From Virgibacillus aidingensis (GTDB lineage: Bacteria > Bacillota > Bacilli > Bacillales > Amphibacillaceae), in contig NZ_WIXN01000005.1 in NCBI RefSeq assembly GCF_010994035.1, forward strand, positions 173,491 through 237,490: a DNA stretch of 64,000 bases, given 5' to 3'. Below, in pieces: positions 29,823 through 39,066 of this stretch. Numbering within the stretch: position 1 is the first letter of the stretch; each line of letters begins with the position of its first letter. The notes under the pieces were generated by a model, which was not told the DNA's origin, searched no databases, and was given only the letters and a program-made list of their open reading frames with translations. Position numbers and translations under genes: made by a program.

Positions 29823-31109
29823 ATGACGTCAATAAAAGAATATGTAAGTAAGCAGGATGGATACCAACTCCATTTCATAAAAAGCTATAAATTTAAAACA
29901 AATTCAATTACGGTGAAATTAAAAGCACCCTTGAACAGAGAGACGATTACTTACAGAGCATTGCTTCCCTATGTTCTGAATCAGGGGACCAATAATTATC
30001 CAAGCAAGCAGGAATTGCAGCTGAAACTTGATGATTTATATGGTTCTGTGCTTGGGATTGGCGGAAATAAGAAGGGTGAGAGTCATATTATTACGATTCG
30101 TATGGAATTGGCGAATAAAAAATTTATTCCGGATAATATGGACATAATGAATGAAGGAATTGACCTTGTACACGACATACTATATAACCCACATGCTAAG
30201 GATAACCGTTTTAATGATGCGATTTTTAACAGGGAAAAAGATACACTGAGAAAAAAAATACATGCACAAAAAGACGATAAAATGAGCTATGCCAACATGA
30301 GACTTATTGATGAAATGTGTAAAGGGGAGAAGTATCAGCTTCATGTCCATGGTTATGAGGAAGATCTGGAGGATTTAACAAATGAAGATTTGTATTCCTA
30401 TTACCTGACCATGTTACAGTCTGATCAGATGAATATTTATGTCCATGGAGATTTTGATGAAGAAGAGGTAACAAATAAATTCAATGCCGTCTTTAAGCGA
30501 AAAAGTAACCCCCAGGTGCCGGAAGAAGATGAGGAAAATAACCAAACTGTAAAACAGAAGGAAGTAGTAGAAAAGCAGGAAATCCAGCAGGCTAAACTCC
30601 ATATTGGATACCGTACCAACACCGCATACCGTGATAAGGATTATTTTTCGCTCCAGGTATTTAACGGCATTTTTGGCGGATTTCCAAGCTCTAAATTATT
30701 TATCAACGTCAGGGAGAAAAACAGTCTTGCCTATTATGCGGCCTCAAAGCTGGAGAGTCACAAAGGATTATTGCTCGTCTTCAGCGGCATAGCACCTGAT
30801 GATTTTGAAAAAGCGAGAGATATCATTAAAAAACAGATGGAAGCAATGAAACAAGGTGATTTTACAGAGAATGATGTAACAGAAACAAAAGATCTAATTG
30901 TCAATCAGCTGCTGGAAACGATGGATCACCCGCAGGGAATTATTGAATTATTATACCAGCAGGTTTTAGGCGGTGTCACACGCACCCCTGAGGAGATGAC
31001 CGAAAACATTAAAAAGGTTTCGAAACAAGATGTGATAGACGTCGGCAAAAAAATTGAGGAAGACACACTTTATTTGCTTACCCGGGAAGGAGGATCATCT
31101 GATGCATAA
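29823..31109 (+). CDS. ymfF: M16-like peptidase homologue YmfF (probably inactive)
   Basis: 428 residues with the M16 two-domain layout. The region where active members have HxxEH reads RALLPYVLNQGTNNYPSK, with no zinc ligands, so this partner is probably non-catalytic. The C-terminal part keeps the FNGIFGGFPSSKLFINVREK signature. YmfF and YmfH resemble the paired active/inactive subunits of other M16 systems. RBS GGGAGG lies upstream. It overlaps ymfH by 8 nt. Confidence 0.9.
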   Translation: MTSIKEYVSKQDGYQLHFIKSYKFKTNSITVKLKAPLNRETITYRALLPYVLNQGTNNYPSKQELQLKLDDLYGSVLGIGGNKKGESHIITIRMELANKKFIPDNMDIMNEGIDLVHDILYNPHAKDNRFNDAIFNREKDTLRKKIHAQKDDKMSYANMRLIDEMCKGEKYQLHVHGYEEDLEDLTNEDLYSYYLTMLQSDQMNIYVHGDFDEEEVTNKFNAVFKRKSNPQVPEEDEENNQTVKQKEVVEKQEIQQAKLHIGYRTNTAYRDKDYFSLQVFNGIFGGFPSSKLFINVREKNSLAYYAASKLESHKGLLLVFSGIAPDDFEKARDIIKKQMEAMKQGDFTENDVTETKDLIVNQLLETMDHPQGIIELLYQQVLGGVTRTPEEMTENIKKVSKQDVIDVGKKIEEDTLYLLTREGGSSDA

Positions 31110-32385
31110 ACAAACATACAGCCATATTGATGAAACTGTCTATTCAAAAAAACTAAAGAATGGCTTAACAGTCATCCTGCTGCCCAAAAAAGATATGTCC
31201 AAAACTTATGCATTATTTTCTACAGACTATGGTTCCATCGATCAATCATTTGTTCCAATTGGAAAAAAAGAAGCAATTACCGTACCTGAAGGAATTGCAC
31301 ATTTTCTGGAGCATAAATTATTTGAAAAAGAAGACAGGGATGTGTTTGCAGACTTTGGAAAGCAGGGCGCTTCACCAAATGCATACACCTCATTTACCAA
31401 AACAGCTTATTTATTTTCGGCAACCAATCATATTGAAAAAAATGTGGAGACACTGATTGATTTTGTACAGGATCCATACTTCTCTGAAGAATCCGTGGAA
31501 AAAGAAAAGGGCATCATAGCCCAGGAGATTAAAATGTATGATGATCAGCCTGATTGGCAATCATTTATGGGAACCATTCAGGCCATGTTTAAGCATCATC
31601 CGGTAAATATCGACATAGCAGGAACCGTAGACTCTATTCAATCGATTACGAAGGATGACCTGTATACTTGCTATCACACTTTTTACCATCCGGAAAATAT
31701 GACGTTGTTTATTACGGGGAACTTTAATGAAGAAACGCTGATGACATTCATTGAGGAAAATCAGAATAATAAAGCGTTCAAAAAAATGGATGAAATTAAT
31801 CGCAGCTACCCGGAGGAGCCAAAGGAGGTAGCCATGAAAGAGAAAAAGATCAACATGCCTGTTTCTATTCCCAAATGCACCATAGGGATTAAGGAATCTG
31901 TAGAACCATTAAAAGGAGAGGCATATTTAAAGCATGACCTTCTCCAGGGAATGGTATTGGATCATTATTTCTCCAAAGGCGGTTCATTCTATCAGGAGCT
32001 GTACAATGAAAAGTTGATTGATGCAAGCTTTTATTTTGAAACGAATTTAGAGGGGAATTTTGGCTACACATTAATCGGCACCAATACAAATGAACCGGAG
32101 CAGTTCGCCGAAAAAACAAAACAGCTGTTAATGTCCACGAAAAAAGAAACATTTTCCGAAGCAGACTTTACACGGATGAAAAAGAAAAAAATCGGCCGGC
32201 TCCTGCGCTCCATGAATTCACTCGAATTTATAGCCAGTAAATATACACACTACCATGCGCTTGATATTGATTTTTTTGAGATTATCCCTGCCATCGAGGC
32301 ATTAACAGCAGACGATGCAAATCATTTTGTACAAAACTGGATTCGGGAGGATTTCCTTTCGGTATGTACGATCTCTGCTGACTGA
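31102..32385 (+). CDS. ymfH: M16-family zinc peptidase YmfH
   Basis: 427 residues from ATG 31102, with AAGGAGG at 31087-31093; the frame is open upstream to 31054 but that lies before the ribosome binding site. HFLEH at residues 67-71 and EKEKGIIAQEIKMYDD supply the zinc site. It is the catalytic partner of YmfF. Its substrate is unknown; peptide processing is expected from the family. Confidence 0.92.
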   Translation: MHKQTYSHIDETVYSKKLKNGLTVILLPKKDMSKTYALFSTDYGSIDQSFVPIGKKEAITVPEGIAHFLEHKLFEKEDRDVFADFGKQGASPNAYTSFTKTAYLFSATNHIEKNVETLIDFVQDPYFSEESVEKEKGIIAQEIKMYDDQPDWQSFMGTIQAMFKHHPVNIDIAGTVDSIQSITKDDLYTCYHTFYHPENMTLFITGNFNEETLMTFIEENQNNKAFKKMDEINRSYPEEPKEVAMKEKKINMPVSIPKCTIGIKESVEPLKGEAYLKHDLLQGMVLDHYFSKGGSFYQELYNEKLIDASFYFETNLEGNFGYTLIGTNTNEPEQFAEKTKQLLMSTKKETFSEADFTRMKKKKIGRLLRSMNSLEFIASKYTHYHALDIDFFEIIPAIEALTADDANHFVQNWIREDFLSVCTISAD

Positions 32386-32396
32386 GGAGTTTTATA

Positions 32397-33113
32397 ATGG
32401 GGAAAAATGTACTTATTATCGGTGCAAGCGGTGATATTGGAATAGCCATTGCACAACAGCTTGCAAAGGATGGCTATACATTGCTGTTGCATTATAATAC
32501 AAACAGGAAGATGATTGACCAGCTAAGGGAGGGCTTGGAAGAATCGAGCGTATTAGCTGTATTGCAGGCGGATTTATGTGAAGATGCCGCCGTGAAAAAA
32601 TTTTTGACTGAGCTCGTGTTCCCTGTTGACGGTATTATTTTCGCAAGCGGACTGGCCCACTTTGGCGTATTTCAGGAAACACCGGAGACTGTCATGGACA
32701 AAATGATTAATTTACATGTTAAAGCGCCTTGGATGATTATCAAATATATATTGCCGCAAATGGTTAAACGGCAATCGGGAACGATCATATTCATAACTTC
32801 GATTTGGGGAGAACAAGGAGCTAGCAATGAAGTAATTTATTCATCTGTGAAAGGCGCCCAAAACAGCTTTGTAAAGGCATTGGCTAAAGAAGCAGCTCCT
32901 TCTGGTATTTCTGTAAATGGGGTAAGTCCCGGATTTATCGAAACAAAAATGAATGGGCACCTTCCCGAGACGGAAAAGGAAATGCTTATTTCCGAAATAC
33001 CCGCTAACCGTGCAGGCAGACCGGAGGAAATAGCACATGCCGTCTCTTTCTTATTTGATAGTAGATCGAACTATATTCAAGGTGAAATTATTAACGTGAC
33101 CGGCGGATGGTAG
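32397..33113 (+). CDS. ymfI: Short-chain dehydrogenase/reductase YmfI
   Basis: 238 residues. Rossmann motif GASGDIGIAIAQQL at the start, NxxS-type segment FITSIWGE and the catalytic YSSVK motif, so an active SDR. It is annotated in relatives as a 3-oxoacyl-ACP reductase-like enzyme. The substrate cannot be told from sequence. It starts 12 nt after ymfH. Confidence 0.9.
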   Translation: MGKNVLIIGASGDIGIAIAQQLAKDGYTLLLHYNTNRKMIDQLREGLEESSVLAVLQADLCEDAAVKKFLTELVFPVDGIIFASGLAHFGVFQETPETVMDKMINLHVKAPWMIIKYILPQMVKRQSGTIIFITSIWGEQGASNEVIYSSVKGAQNSFVKALAKEAAPSGISVNGVSPGFIETKMNGHLPETEKEMLISEIPANRAGRPEEIAHAVSFLFDSRSNYIQGEIINVTGGW

Positions 33114-33246
33114 CCTGTGTATTAACATAGAAATACGACATTTTACAGGCCTCCTGAAAAGATATGGAATCGCTTTGTCTCCGTGTGTATAAAAAAAAAG
33201 GAAATTCAAATACTATACATGTAAAACTTTGAAGGAGGCAAGGTGT

Positions 33247-33510
33247 ATGTCAGTACTTGATAATTTTGATTCATGGAAAGGCTTTTTGGCTAATAAGCTG
33301 CAGGAAGCACAGCAGCAGGGAATGAGCCAGCAAACAATAGAAAGTGTTGCTGAAGAAGTAGGCGACTACCTGGCACAAAGTGTAGATCCAAAAAACAGTG
33401 AAGAAACCGTACTGAGAGATTTATGGAACGCTGCTTCCGAAGAGGAACAGCAAGCAATTGCGAACACTATGATAAAACTTGTACAAAATCAAGGCAACAT
33501 GAATCAATAA
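33247..33510 (+). CDS. ymfJ: DUF3243 protein YmfJ
   Basis: 87 residues from ATG 33247 (GGAGG at 33234-33238). It contains SVLDNFDSWKGFLANKLQEAQ and DYLAQSVDPKNSEETVLRDLW, the DUF3243 pattern. Small helical protein with no known function, in its usual place between ymfI and ymfK. Confidence 0.9.
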   Translation: MSVLDNFDSWKGFLANKLQEAQQQGMSQQTIESVAEEVGDYLAQSVDPKNSEETVLRDLWNAASEEEQQAIANTMIKLVQNQGNMNQ

Positions 33511-33518
33511 GAAACGAG

Positions 33519-33548
33519 GAGCTGCTTCCGGCAAAGCAGCTTCTTTTT
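33519..33548 (+). terminator. Intrinsic terminator after ymfJ
   Basis: AGCTGCTT (33520-33527) and AAGCAGCT (33534-33541) followed by TCTTTTTC. Confidence 0.8.
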
Positions 33549-33676
33549 CATTTATTTCCCCGTTATCCTAAGCTTCCACTTTTCATGGGAGTGAAAATCA
33601 TTTATTATAGACTTATATTGCATTATTAAAGATGTTTGGTTACCATTAGTAAAGTATATATAATGGGAGGATATTT

Positions 33677-34468
33677 ATGGATCGAACAGAATGGTATCTG
33701 GAATATGAAATTAAAAAGAACCGCCCTGGACTTTTGGGAGATATATCCTCTTTATTAGGAATGCTGTCATTTAACATTGTAACGATTAATGGTATTGAAA
33801 AATCAAGAAGGGTCATGCTGATTTTATCGAAATTTGATGAAAATATAACAAGGCTGCAGTCCATTCTCGACACGATGGATACGATTGAAGTAAGAAAAAT
33901 CCGAAAACCGAAACTCCGTGACAGACTTGCTGTGAGACACGGCAGGTACATACACATGGATGTAGATGACCGGAAACTCGTCCGGTTTGTTAGAGATGAA
34001 CTCGGATTATTGGTAGATTTCATGGCTGAGTTATTCAAACGGGAAGGACATAAATTAATTGGGATACGCGGCATGCCGCGGGTCGGAAAAACAGAATCCG
34101 TCGTTGCTGCAAGTGTTTCAGCTAATAAAAGGTGGCTGTTCGTATCAAGCACATTACTTAAGCAAACAGTGCGCAGTCAGCTGGTTGAAGGTGAATATAA
34201 CGCAAATAATATTTATATTATAGATGGAGTTGTTTCTAAAAGCCGGGCAAACGAAAAACATTGGGAATTAATCAGAGAGGTTATGCAGCTCCCATCCATT
34301 AAAGTAGTAGAACATCCGGATATTTTTGTTCAGCAGACGGAATATGATATGGATGATTTTGATTATATTATAGAACTGCGAAGTCATGAGGATGAGGAAA
34401 TTACTTATGAGCATGTGGAAAGGCAGCAGTTTGATCAGCAACAGGGATTTTCGATGTTTGATTTTTAG
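33677..34468 (+). CDS. ymfK: DUF3388 protein YmfK with ACT-like N-terminus
   Basis: 263 residues. An ACT-like N-terminal domain (about 5-75, RPGLLGDISSLLGMLSFNIVTING) is followed by a P-loop-like sequence GMPRVGKT near residue 137, then LFVSSTLLKQTVRSQL. This fits the YmfK/DUF3388 family. A nucleotide-binding role is suggested by the Walker A-like motif, but no function is established. The gene lies before rodZ as in relatives. Confidence 0.88.
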   Translation: MDRTEWYLEYEIKKNRPGLLGDISSLLGMLSFNIVTINGIEKSRRVMLILSKFDENITRLQSILDTMDTIEVRKIRKPKLRDRLAVRHGRYIHMDVDDRKLVRFVRDELGLLVDFMAELFKREGHKLIGIRGMPRVGKTESVVAASVSANKRWLFVSSTLLKQTVRSQLVEGEYNANNIYIIDGVVSKSRANEKHWELIREVMQLPSIKVVEHPDIFVQQTEYDMDDFDYIIELRSHEDEEITYEHVERQQFDQQQGFSMFDF

Positions 34469-34554
34469 TTTGATTTTTAGTATTTCCTGTTAAAGGCTTC
34501 CGTCACATTGGTTCAGCGGTAAGCCAAGTTTGATGAAAATGGATGGTGTTTTTT

Positions 34555-35442
34555 ATGGAAATAGGAGCAAGACTGAAAGAAGCCAGAGAAGAAAAAAATA
34601 TATCCCTGGATAGTCTGCAGGAAACGACCAAAATTCAAAAGCGTTATCTGGTAGCTATTGAAGAGGGCAATCTGCAAGTTTTGCCTGGAAAATTTTATGC
34701 CAGGGCATTTATCAAGGAATATGCAAATGCGGTAGGCCTTGATCCAAATGAATTGCTTGAGGAATATAAGGAAGAAGTTCCAAAAACGGAGGATGAAACT
34801 GAAGTACAGTATAGCCGAATGCAGCGTACCAGAAAAGATAGCAGCTCGGAAAAAAACAATGCCATTTTTTCCCTGCTTCCGACGATTATTGTCATATTAC
34901 TGGTAATTGGTATTTTCTTTGCCGCCTGGTATTTTATACAGCTGGCAGTGTCAAACGGCGATACAGACTCTCCGGAAGAGCAAAATGATAATGAAGAAAT
35001 AATTATTAATAATCCGGAAGAGAATACAGATGGAGATGCTGGTACCGGCGAAGAAGAAACCGAAGATACAAATGAAGAAGCAAATGAGGAACCTGAGGAA
35101 GAAGAGTCAGAAGCCGAATTAAGCATCGTGGAGGAAGAAACAAGCGGGACAAATTCGACCTTTGATTTAAATGATGCGGGGGATGAAGTTACGCTTACGC
35201 TGGAGTCGAGCGGCAACACATGGCTGGAAATTGAGAATGAGGCAGGAGAGTCTTTATTCAGCGGAATGTTTTCCGAGGATCAATCACCGGTCGAATTGGA
35301 TGTATCCGATGAAGAAAGTGTATACTTTAATATAGGAAATGCAGCTGATTTAATGATTATCTTTAATGACACCGAGCTGGAATATCCAATTGACCCGAAT
35401 GAAAATGTAGTGCAGCGCATTTGGGTGAATATTAATAATTGA
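34555..35442 (+). CDS. rodZ: Cytoskeletal/cell-shape protein RodZ (YmfM)
   Basis: 295 residues. An N-terminal helix-turn-helix (GARLKEAREEKNISLDSLQE, about 4-70) is followed by a linker, a single membrane span (about 105-128), a long Glu/Asp-rich linker and a C-terminal DUF4115 domain. RodZ connects MreB to the elongation machinery. ATG 34555 gives the standard N-terminus; ATG 34543 in the same frame is less likely. It precedes pgsA. Confidence 0.92.
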   Translation: MEIGARLKEAREEKNISLDSLQETTKIQKRYLVAIEEGNLQVLPGKFYARAFIKEYANAVGLDPNELLEEYKEEVPKTEDETEVQYSRMQRTRKDSSSEKNNAIFSLLPTIIVILLVIGIFFAAWYFIQLAVSNGDTDSPEEQNDNEEIIINNPEENTDGDAGTGEEETEDTNEEANEEPEEEESEAELSIVEEETSGTNSTFDLNDAGDEVTLTLESSGNTWLEIENEAGESLFSGMFSEDQSPVELDVSDEESVYFNIGNAADLMIIFNDTELEYPIDPNENVVQRIWVNINN

Positions 35443-35456
35443 ACCGAATCATTTAT

Positions 35457-35492
35457 AAAACCCTTCCGAATTGTTCAGATTGGAAGGGTTTT
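35457..35492 (+). terminator. Intrinsic terminator after rodZ
   Basis: AAAACCCTTCC (35457-35467) and GGAAGGGTTTT (35482-35492), a perfect 11-bp stem with a short T-run. Confidence 0.8.
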
Positions 35493-35626
35493 GTACCTTG
35501 GCGATTAACAAAGGTGCTAAAGCCGCTTATGGATATATGAGCGGAAGACTTTTATCAGCAAAAGTTCAGCAGGACTTACAGCCGGCGTCGAATTTGTTTA
35601 CAGGTGAGATTGGGAGGAAAATATAT

Positions 35627-36205
35627 ATGAACATACCAAATAGATTAACTTTATCCCGAATAATAATGATACCAATTTTTATTTTGCTCTTAGCACTGCC
35701 CTTGGAATGGGGAGAATGGAATATTGGAGAGAGAGAACTGCCGGTTGCCCATTTTATAGCAGCTTTAATTTTTATTGTGGCTGCTGCCACTGACTGGGTT
35801 GATGGCTATTATGCAAGGAAATATAATCTCATTACCAATCTTGGAAAGTTTTTGGATCCGCTTGCGGATAAACTGCTCGTTGCGGCTGCTTTAATTATGC
35901 TGGTGGAATTGGGAGCAGCACCGGCCTGGATCGTTATTATTATTATATCAAGGGAAATGGCTGTGACCGGACTTCGTTTGGTTGCCGCAGGCGAGGGAAT
36001 TGTACTGGCAGCGGGGAGCATGGGGAAATTAAAGACAGCAACGCAAATGATTGCTATTGCCGTTTTATTGCTGAATAATTTTCCTTTTTCCTATATTGGT
36101 TTTCCATTTGGAACGGTTATGCTGTATGCTGCATTAATCTTTACCGTGATCTCGGGTTATGATTATTTTGTGAAAAATTGGCATGTAATGAGGGATTCGA
36201 AATGA
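35627..36205 (+). CDS. pgsA: CDP-diacylglycerol-glycerol-3-phosphate 3-phosphatidyltransferase
   Basis: 192 residues from ATG 35627 (MNIPNRLTLSRI), with GGGAGG upstream. The frame is open to 35471, but the extension overlaps the rodZ terminator and is not PgsA-like. The CDP-alcohol phosphotransferase motif is complete (DG..AR........G...D...D in the DWVDGYYARKYN to FLDPLADK stretch). It makes phosphatidylglycerol phosphate, the committed step to PG and cardiolipin. Several membrane helices. Confidence 0.97.
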   Translation: MNIPNRLTLSRIIMIPIFILLLALPLEWGEWNIGERELPVAHFIAALIFIVAAATDWVDGYYARKYNLITNLGKFLDPLADKLLVAAALIMLVELGAAPAWIVIIIISREMAVTGLRLVAAGEGIVLAAGSMGKLKTATQMIAIAVLLLNNFPFSYIGFPFGTVMLYAALIFTVISGYDYFVKNWHVMRDSK

Positions 36206-37461
36206 CAAAACAATATAAAGCGGAAATTATTGCTGTCGGTACAGAACTGTTATTGGGCCAGATTGCAAACACAAATGCACAATGGCTGTCCGCAGCGCTT
36301 GCGAAATATGGCATTAATGTTTATCAGCATATCGTGGTCGGTGACAATTTATCCCGTGTATTGAATGCTTTTAAGCTTGCACACAGCAGGTCGGATATCA
36401 TTATCGTGACCGGGGGGCTCGGACCCACGGATGATGATATGACGAGAGAAGCATTTCAATCCATGACCGGATTGGAACTGGTGGAACACACTCCTTCCAT
36501 GGAAAAAATAAAAACTTTTTTTGAAAAACAAAAATCCGTGATGACACCAAATAATCGAAGACAGGCCCGGGTGTTCGAGGGAGCGGCCGTACTGAAAAAC
36601 AGAGTGGGAATGGCCCCGGGAATGATTATGGCCTATGAAAATAAAACATGGGTGTTTTTACCCGGAGTGCCGAGAGAAATGAAATCCCTGGCACGCAATG
36701 ATGTATTTCCCTATTTGCAAAAATTGACCGGTCAGGAGGAAATCATTCAATCAACTGTATTAAAATTTATAGGAATCGGTGAATCTGCACTGGAACATGA
36801 TTTGCAGGATTTAATAAAAAAACAAACCAATCCGACAATTGCACCATTGGCCCAAAATGATGGTGTAGTAGTACGGCTGACGGCAAATGCAGGTTCCATT
36901 GAAGAAGCAAATAACTTCATAACCCATACGAAAGAAGAAATTTTAAAACGGGTAGGGACGTACTATTACGGAGCTGATGAACAGACAATCGAGCAGCGCG
37001 TGTTCGCCATGCTGAAAAATCGAAATGTAACACTGGCAGCTGCTGAGAGCTTAACAGGCGGCATGTTTACAGAAAAACTCGTTTCAGTGGAAGGAGCTTC
37101 CGAGGTATGCCGGGGCGGCATTATTGCTTACGATGCCAATGTGAAAGAAAATCTGCTCGGTGTGTCTGCAGAAACGATTAACAAAGCGGGAACTGTCAGT
37201 GAAATATGTGCCATTGAAATGGCGTCCAATGTATATCAGAAACTTGATGCTGATATAGGCATCAGTTTTACCGGGGTGGCAGGACCGGTAGAATCGGAAG
37301 GAAAACCGGTTGGACTGGTATTTATTGCAATTTGTGACCGGAAAGGAAATCAGGTGGGTAAGGAATTTACATTTCAGGGAGACCGGAATTCCATTCGGAG
37401 AAGGGCAATGCTGAAGGGTTTTGAACTTTTATTAAATTTTTTAAAAAATGATGGAAAATAA
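36202..37461 (+). CDS. cinA: CinA-family protein / nicotinamide-nucleotide amidase
   Basis: 419 residues from ATG 36202, overlapping the pgsA stop (ATGA). The N-terminal MoaB/MogA-like domain has GTELLLGQIANTNAQWL and TGGLGPTDDDMTREAF. The C-terminal PncC-type amidase domain has AAESLTGGMFTEKLVSVEG and SFTGVAGP. The family cleans up damaged or deamidated pyridine nucleotides. It is often competence-linked because of its place before recA. Confidence 0.96.
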   Translation: MTKQYKAEIIAVGTELLLGQIANTNAQWLSAALAKYGINVYQHIVVGDNLSRVLNAFKLAHSRSDIIIVTGGLGPTDDDMTREAFQSMTGLELVEHTPSMEKIKTFFEKQKSVMTPNNRRQARVFEGAAVLKNRVGMAPGMIMAYENKTWVFLPGVPREMKSLARNDVFPYLQKLTGQEEIIQSTVLKFIGIGESALEHDLQDLIKKQTNPTIAPLAQNDGVVVRLTANAGSIEEANNFITHTKEEILKRVGTYYYGADEQTIEQRVFAMLKNRNVTLAAAESLTGGMFTEKLVSVEGASEVCRGGIIAYDANVKENLLGVSAETINKAGTVSEICAIEMASNVYQKLDADIGISFTGVAGPVESEGKPVGLVFIAICDRKGNQVGKEFTFQGDRNSIRRRAMLKGFELLLNFLKNDGK

Positions 37462-37468
37462 AAATCTC

Positions 37469-37523
37469 ATTCCGGGAATTCTTTAATTTTATTTTTTTAT
37501 CATGTCTATGTCCCGGAATTTTT
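37469..37523 (+). terminator. Possible terminator after cinA
   Basis: ATTCCGGGA (37469-37477) and TCCCGGAAT (37511-37519), perfect 9-bp arms with a 33-nt loop, followed by TTTT. Confidence 0.5.
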
Positions 37524-37555
37524 AATTTCTAAGCTAAAATAGCTATAGAAATACA

Positions 37556-37569
37556 AGAACATCTATTCG
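37556..37569 (+). promoter_or_regulatory. LexA (SOS) box of recA
   Basis: AGAACATCTATTCG matches the Bacillus LexA consensus CGAAC-N4-GTTCG with two mismatches. It ends 8 nt before the recA -35. Confidence 0.65.
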
Positions 37570-37577
37570 CTTTTTTC

Positions 37578-37606
37578 TTGGCAAATGGAGCAAAACATAG
37601 TATGAT
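37578..37606 (+). promoter_or_regulatory. Sigma-A promoter of recA
   Basis: TTGGCA at 37578-37583, 17-nt spacer, TATGAT at 37601-37606. Confidence 0.75.
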
Positions 37607-37636
37607 GTAATTAGTCAAAAAAAGGAGGAAGTCGTT

Positions 37637-38677
37637 TTGAGTGATAAAAAACAAGCATTGGATATGGCTTTAAGACAAATAGAAAAGCAATTTGGAAAAG
37701 GGTCCATTATGAAGCTCGGTGAACAGGCAGAACAAAAAATAGCAACAATTCCAAGCGGATCCCTTGCATTGGATGTAGCTTTAGGAATTGGCGGTTACCC
37801 CCGCGGCCGGGTGATCGAAATCTATGGCCCGGAATCTTCAGGTAAAACCACCGTTGCCCTGCACGCAATCGCAGAAGCCCAGCGAAAAGGCGGACAAGCT
37901 GCCTTCATCGATGCAGAGCATGCACTTGATCCCGGGTATGCCCGCGCTTTAGGTGTAAATATAGAAGAGCTTCTGTTGTCCCAGCCCGATACAGGAGAAC
38001 AGGCATTGGAAATAGCTGAAGCCCTTGTCAGAAGCGGTGCTGTTGATATGGTAGTAGTAGATTCAGTTGCAGCACTTGTGCCAAAAGCGGAAATTGAAGG
38101 GGAAATGGGCGATTCCCATGTTGGTTTGCAGGCAAGGCTGATGTCCCAGGCATTGCGTAAATTGTCGGGGGCAATAAATAAATCAAAGACGACAGCAATA
38201 TTTATAAACCAGATTCGCGAGAAAGTCGGTGTTATGTTTGGTAATCCGGAAACTACACCGGGCGGCCGGGCACTTAAGTTTTATTCCTCTGTCAGACTGG
38301 AGGTCCGCAGAGCGGAGACTTTGAAGCAGGGAAATGATATGGTCGGGAACAGAGCAAGAATTAAAGTCGTTAAAAACAAAGTAGCTCCACCATTTAAGCA
38401 AGCTGAGGTGGATATTATGTACGGGGAAGGCATATCCAAAGAAGGAGAAATTTTGGATATCGGTTCTGACCTGGATATCGTCGATAAAAGCGGTGCATGG
38501 TATTCCTATAACGGTGAACGGCTTGGACAGGGGCGCGAAAATGCCAAGCAATTCCTGAAAGAAAATGCAGAAATGATGGCAGAAATACAGCAGGCCGTCC
38601 GCAATCATTATAATATGGATGAAAAGACCGAAGAAACAGATGAGGAAGCTGCTGAGCAGGGAAGTCTGAATGTATAG
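37637..38677 (+). CDS. recA: Recombinase RecA
   Basis: 346 residues. TTG start, with AAAGGAGG upstream. Forms nucleoprotein filaments on single-stranded DNA for homologous recombination and stimulates LexA self-cleavage. It has Walker A GPESSGKT (around residue 65), the [21 protein letters not shown] segment and [13 protein letters not shown] loop L2 residues ([15 protein letters not shown]). The acidic tail is usual. The SOS box upstream and lexA at the window end complete the regulatory circuit. Confidence 0.99.
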   Translation: MSDKKQALDMALRQIEKQFGKGSIMKLGEQAEQKIATIPSGSLALDVALGIGGYPRGRVIEIYGPESSGKTTVALHAIAEAQRKGGQAAFIDAEHALDPGYARALGVNIEELLLSQPDTGEQALEIAEALVRSGAVDMVVVDSVAALVPKAEIEGEMGDSHVGLQARLMSQALRKLSGAINKSKTTAIFINQIREKVGVMFGNPETTPGGRALKFYSSVRLEVRRAETLKQGNDMVGNRARIKVVKNKVAPPFKQAEVDIMYGEGISKEGEILDIGSDLDIVDKSGAWYSYNGERLGQGRENAKQFLKENAEMMAEIQQAVRNHYNMDEKTEETDEEAAEQGSLNV

Positions 38678-38727
38678 CAACTGCCAGAATGATAGACTTA
38701 AATAGGAAAAGCCTGTTAGAGGTGGTC

Positions 38728-38785
38728 AGATAGTGAGTTCACAATTGGCATTTCAGCTGATAATTGAATCTCACTATCTTTTTCT
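38728..38785 (+). terminator. Intrinsic terminator after recA
   Basis: AGATAGTGAG (38728-38737) and CTCACTATCT (38770-38779), extendable through TTCA/CAATT pairing, followed by TTTTCT. Confidence 0.8.
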
Positions 38786-38918
38786 ATTTTACTTTTTCAG
38801 TACAACTGCTTCTTAAATTTGTTTTTAAAACAGCAATCTTCTAAAAACAGATGGGATTCAGGTAAATATTTCAGTGAACTGTTTTACTAAATTATTCCTG
38901 ATAAGTTGTGACGTTTCC

Positions 38919-38947
38919 TTGACAATCACAATACAGACAATTACAAT
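38919..38947 (+). promoter_or_regulatory. Sigma-A promoter of rny
   Basis: Perfect -35 TTGACA (38919-38924), 17-nt spacer, TACAAT (38942-38947). The leader to the rny start is about 110 nt. Confidence 0.8.
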
Positions 38948-39066
38948 TAAAATGTATAAATATAATTTATATTATATGATTTAATTATTGTTATTTATGC
39001 ACCTGAACATGTTACATGCCGACAATAATGAATTGTAAAAACTTAATAGCAATAGGAGGTGAAATC

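Larger units (their letters stand above)
38678..39066 (+). other. recA-rny gap with terminator and rny promoter
   Basis: 389 bp without a gene. It holds the recA terminator (38728-38785) and the rny promoter (38919-38947), described separately. The sequence between is AT-rich and shows nothing else. Confidence 0.7.

Noticed and set aside
35471..35626. 52-codon in-frame extension upstream of pgsA
   Set aside because: It overlaps the rodZ terminator, lacks similarity to PgsA, and the ribosome binding site GGGAGG serves ATG 35627.
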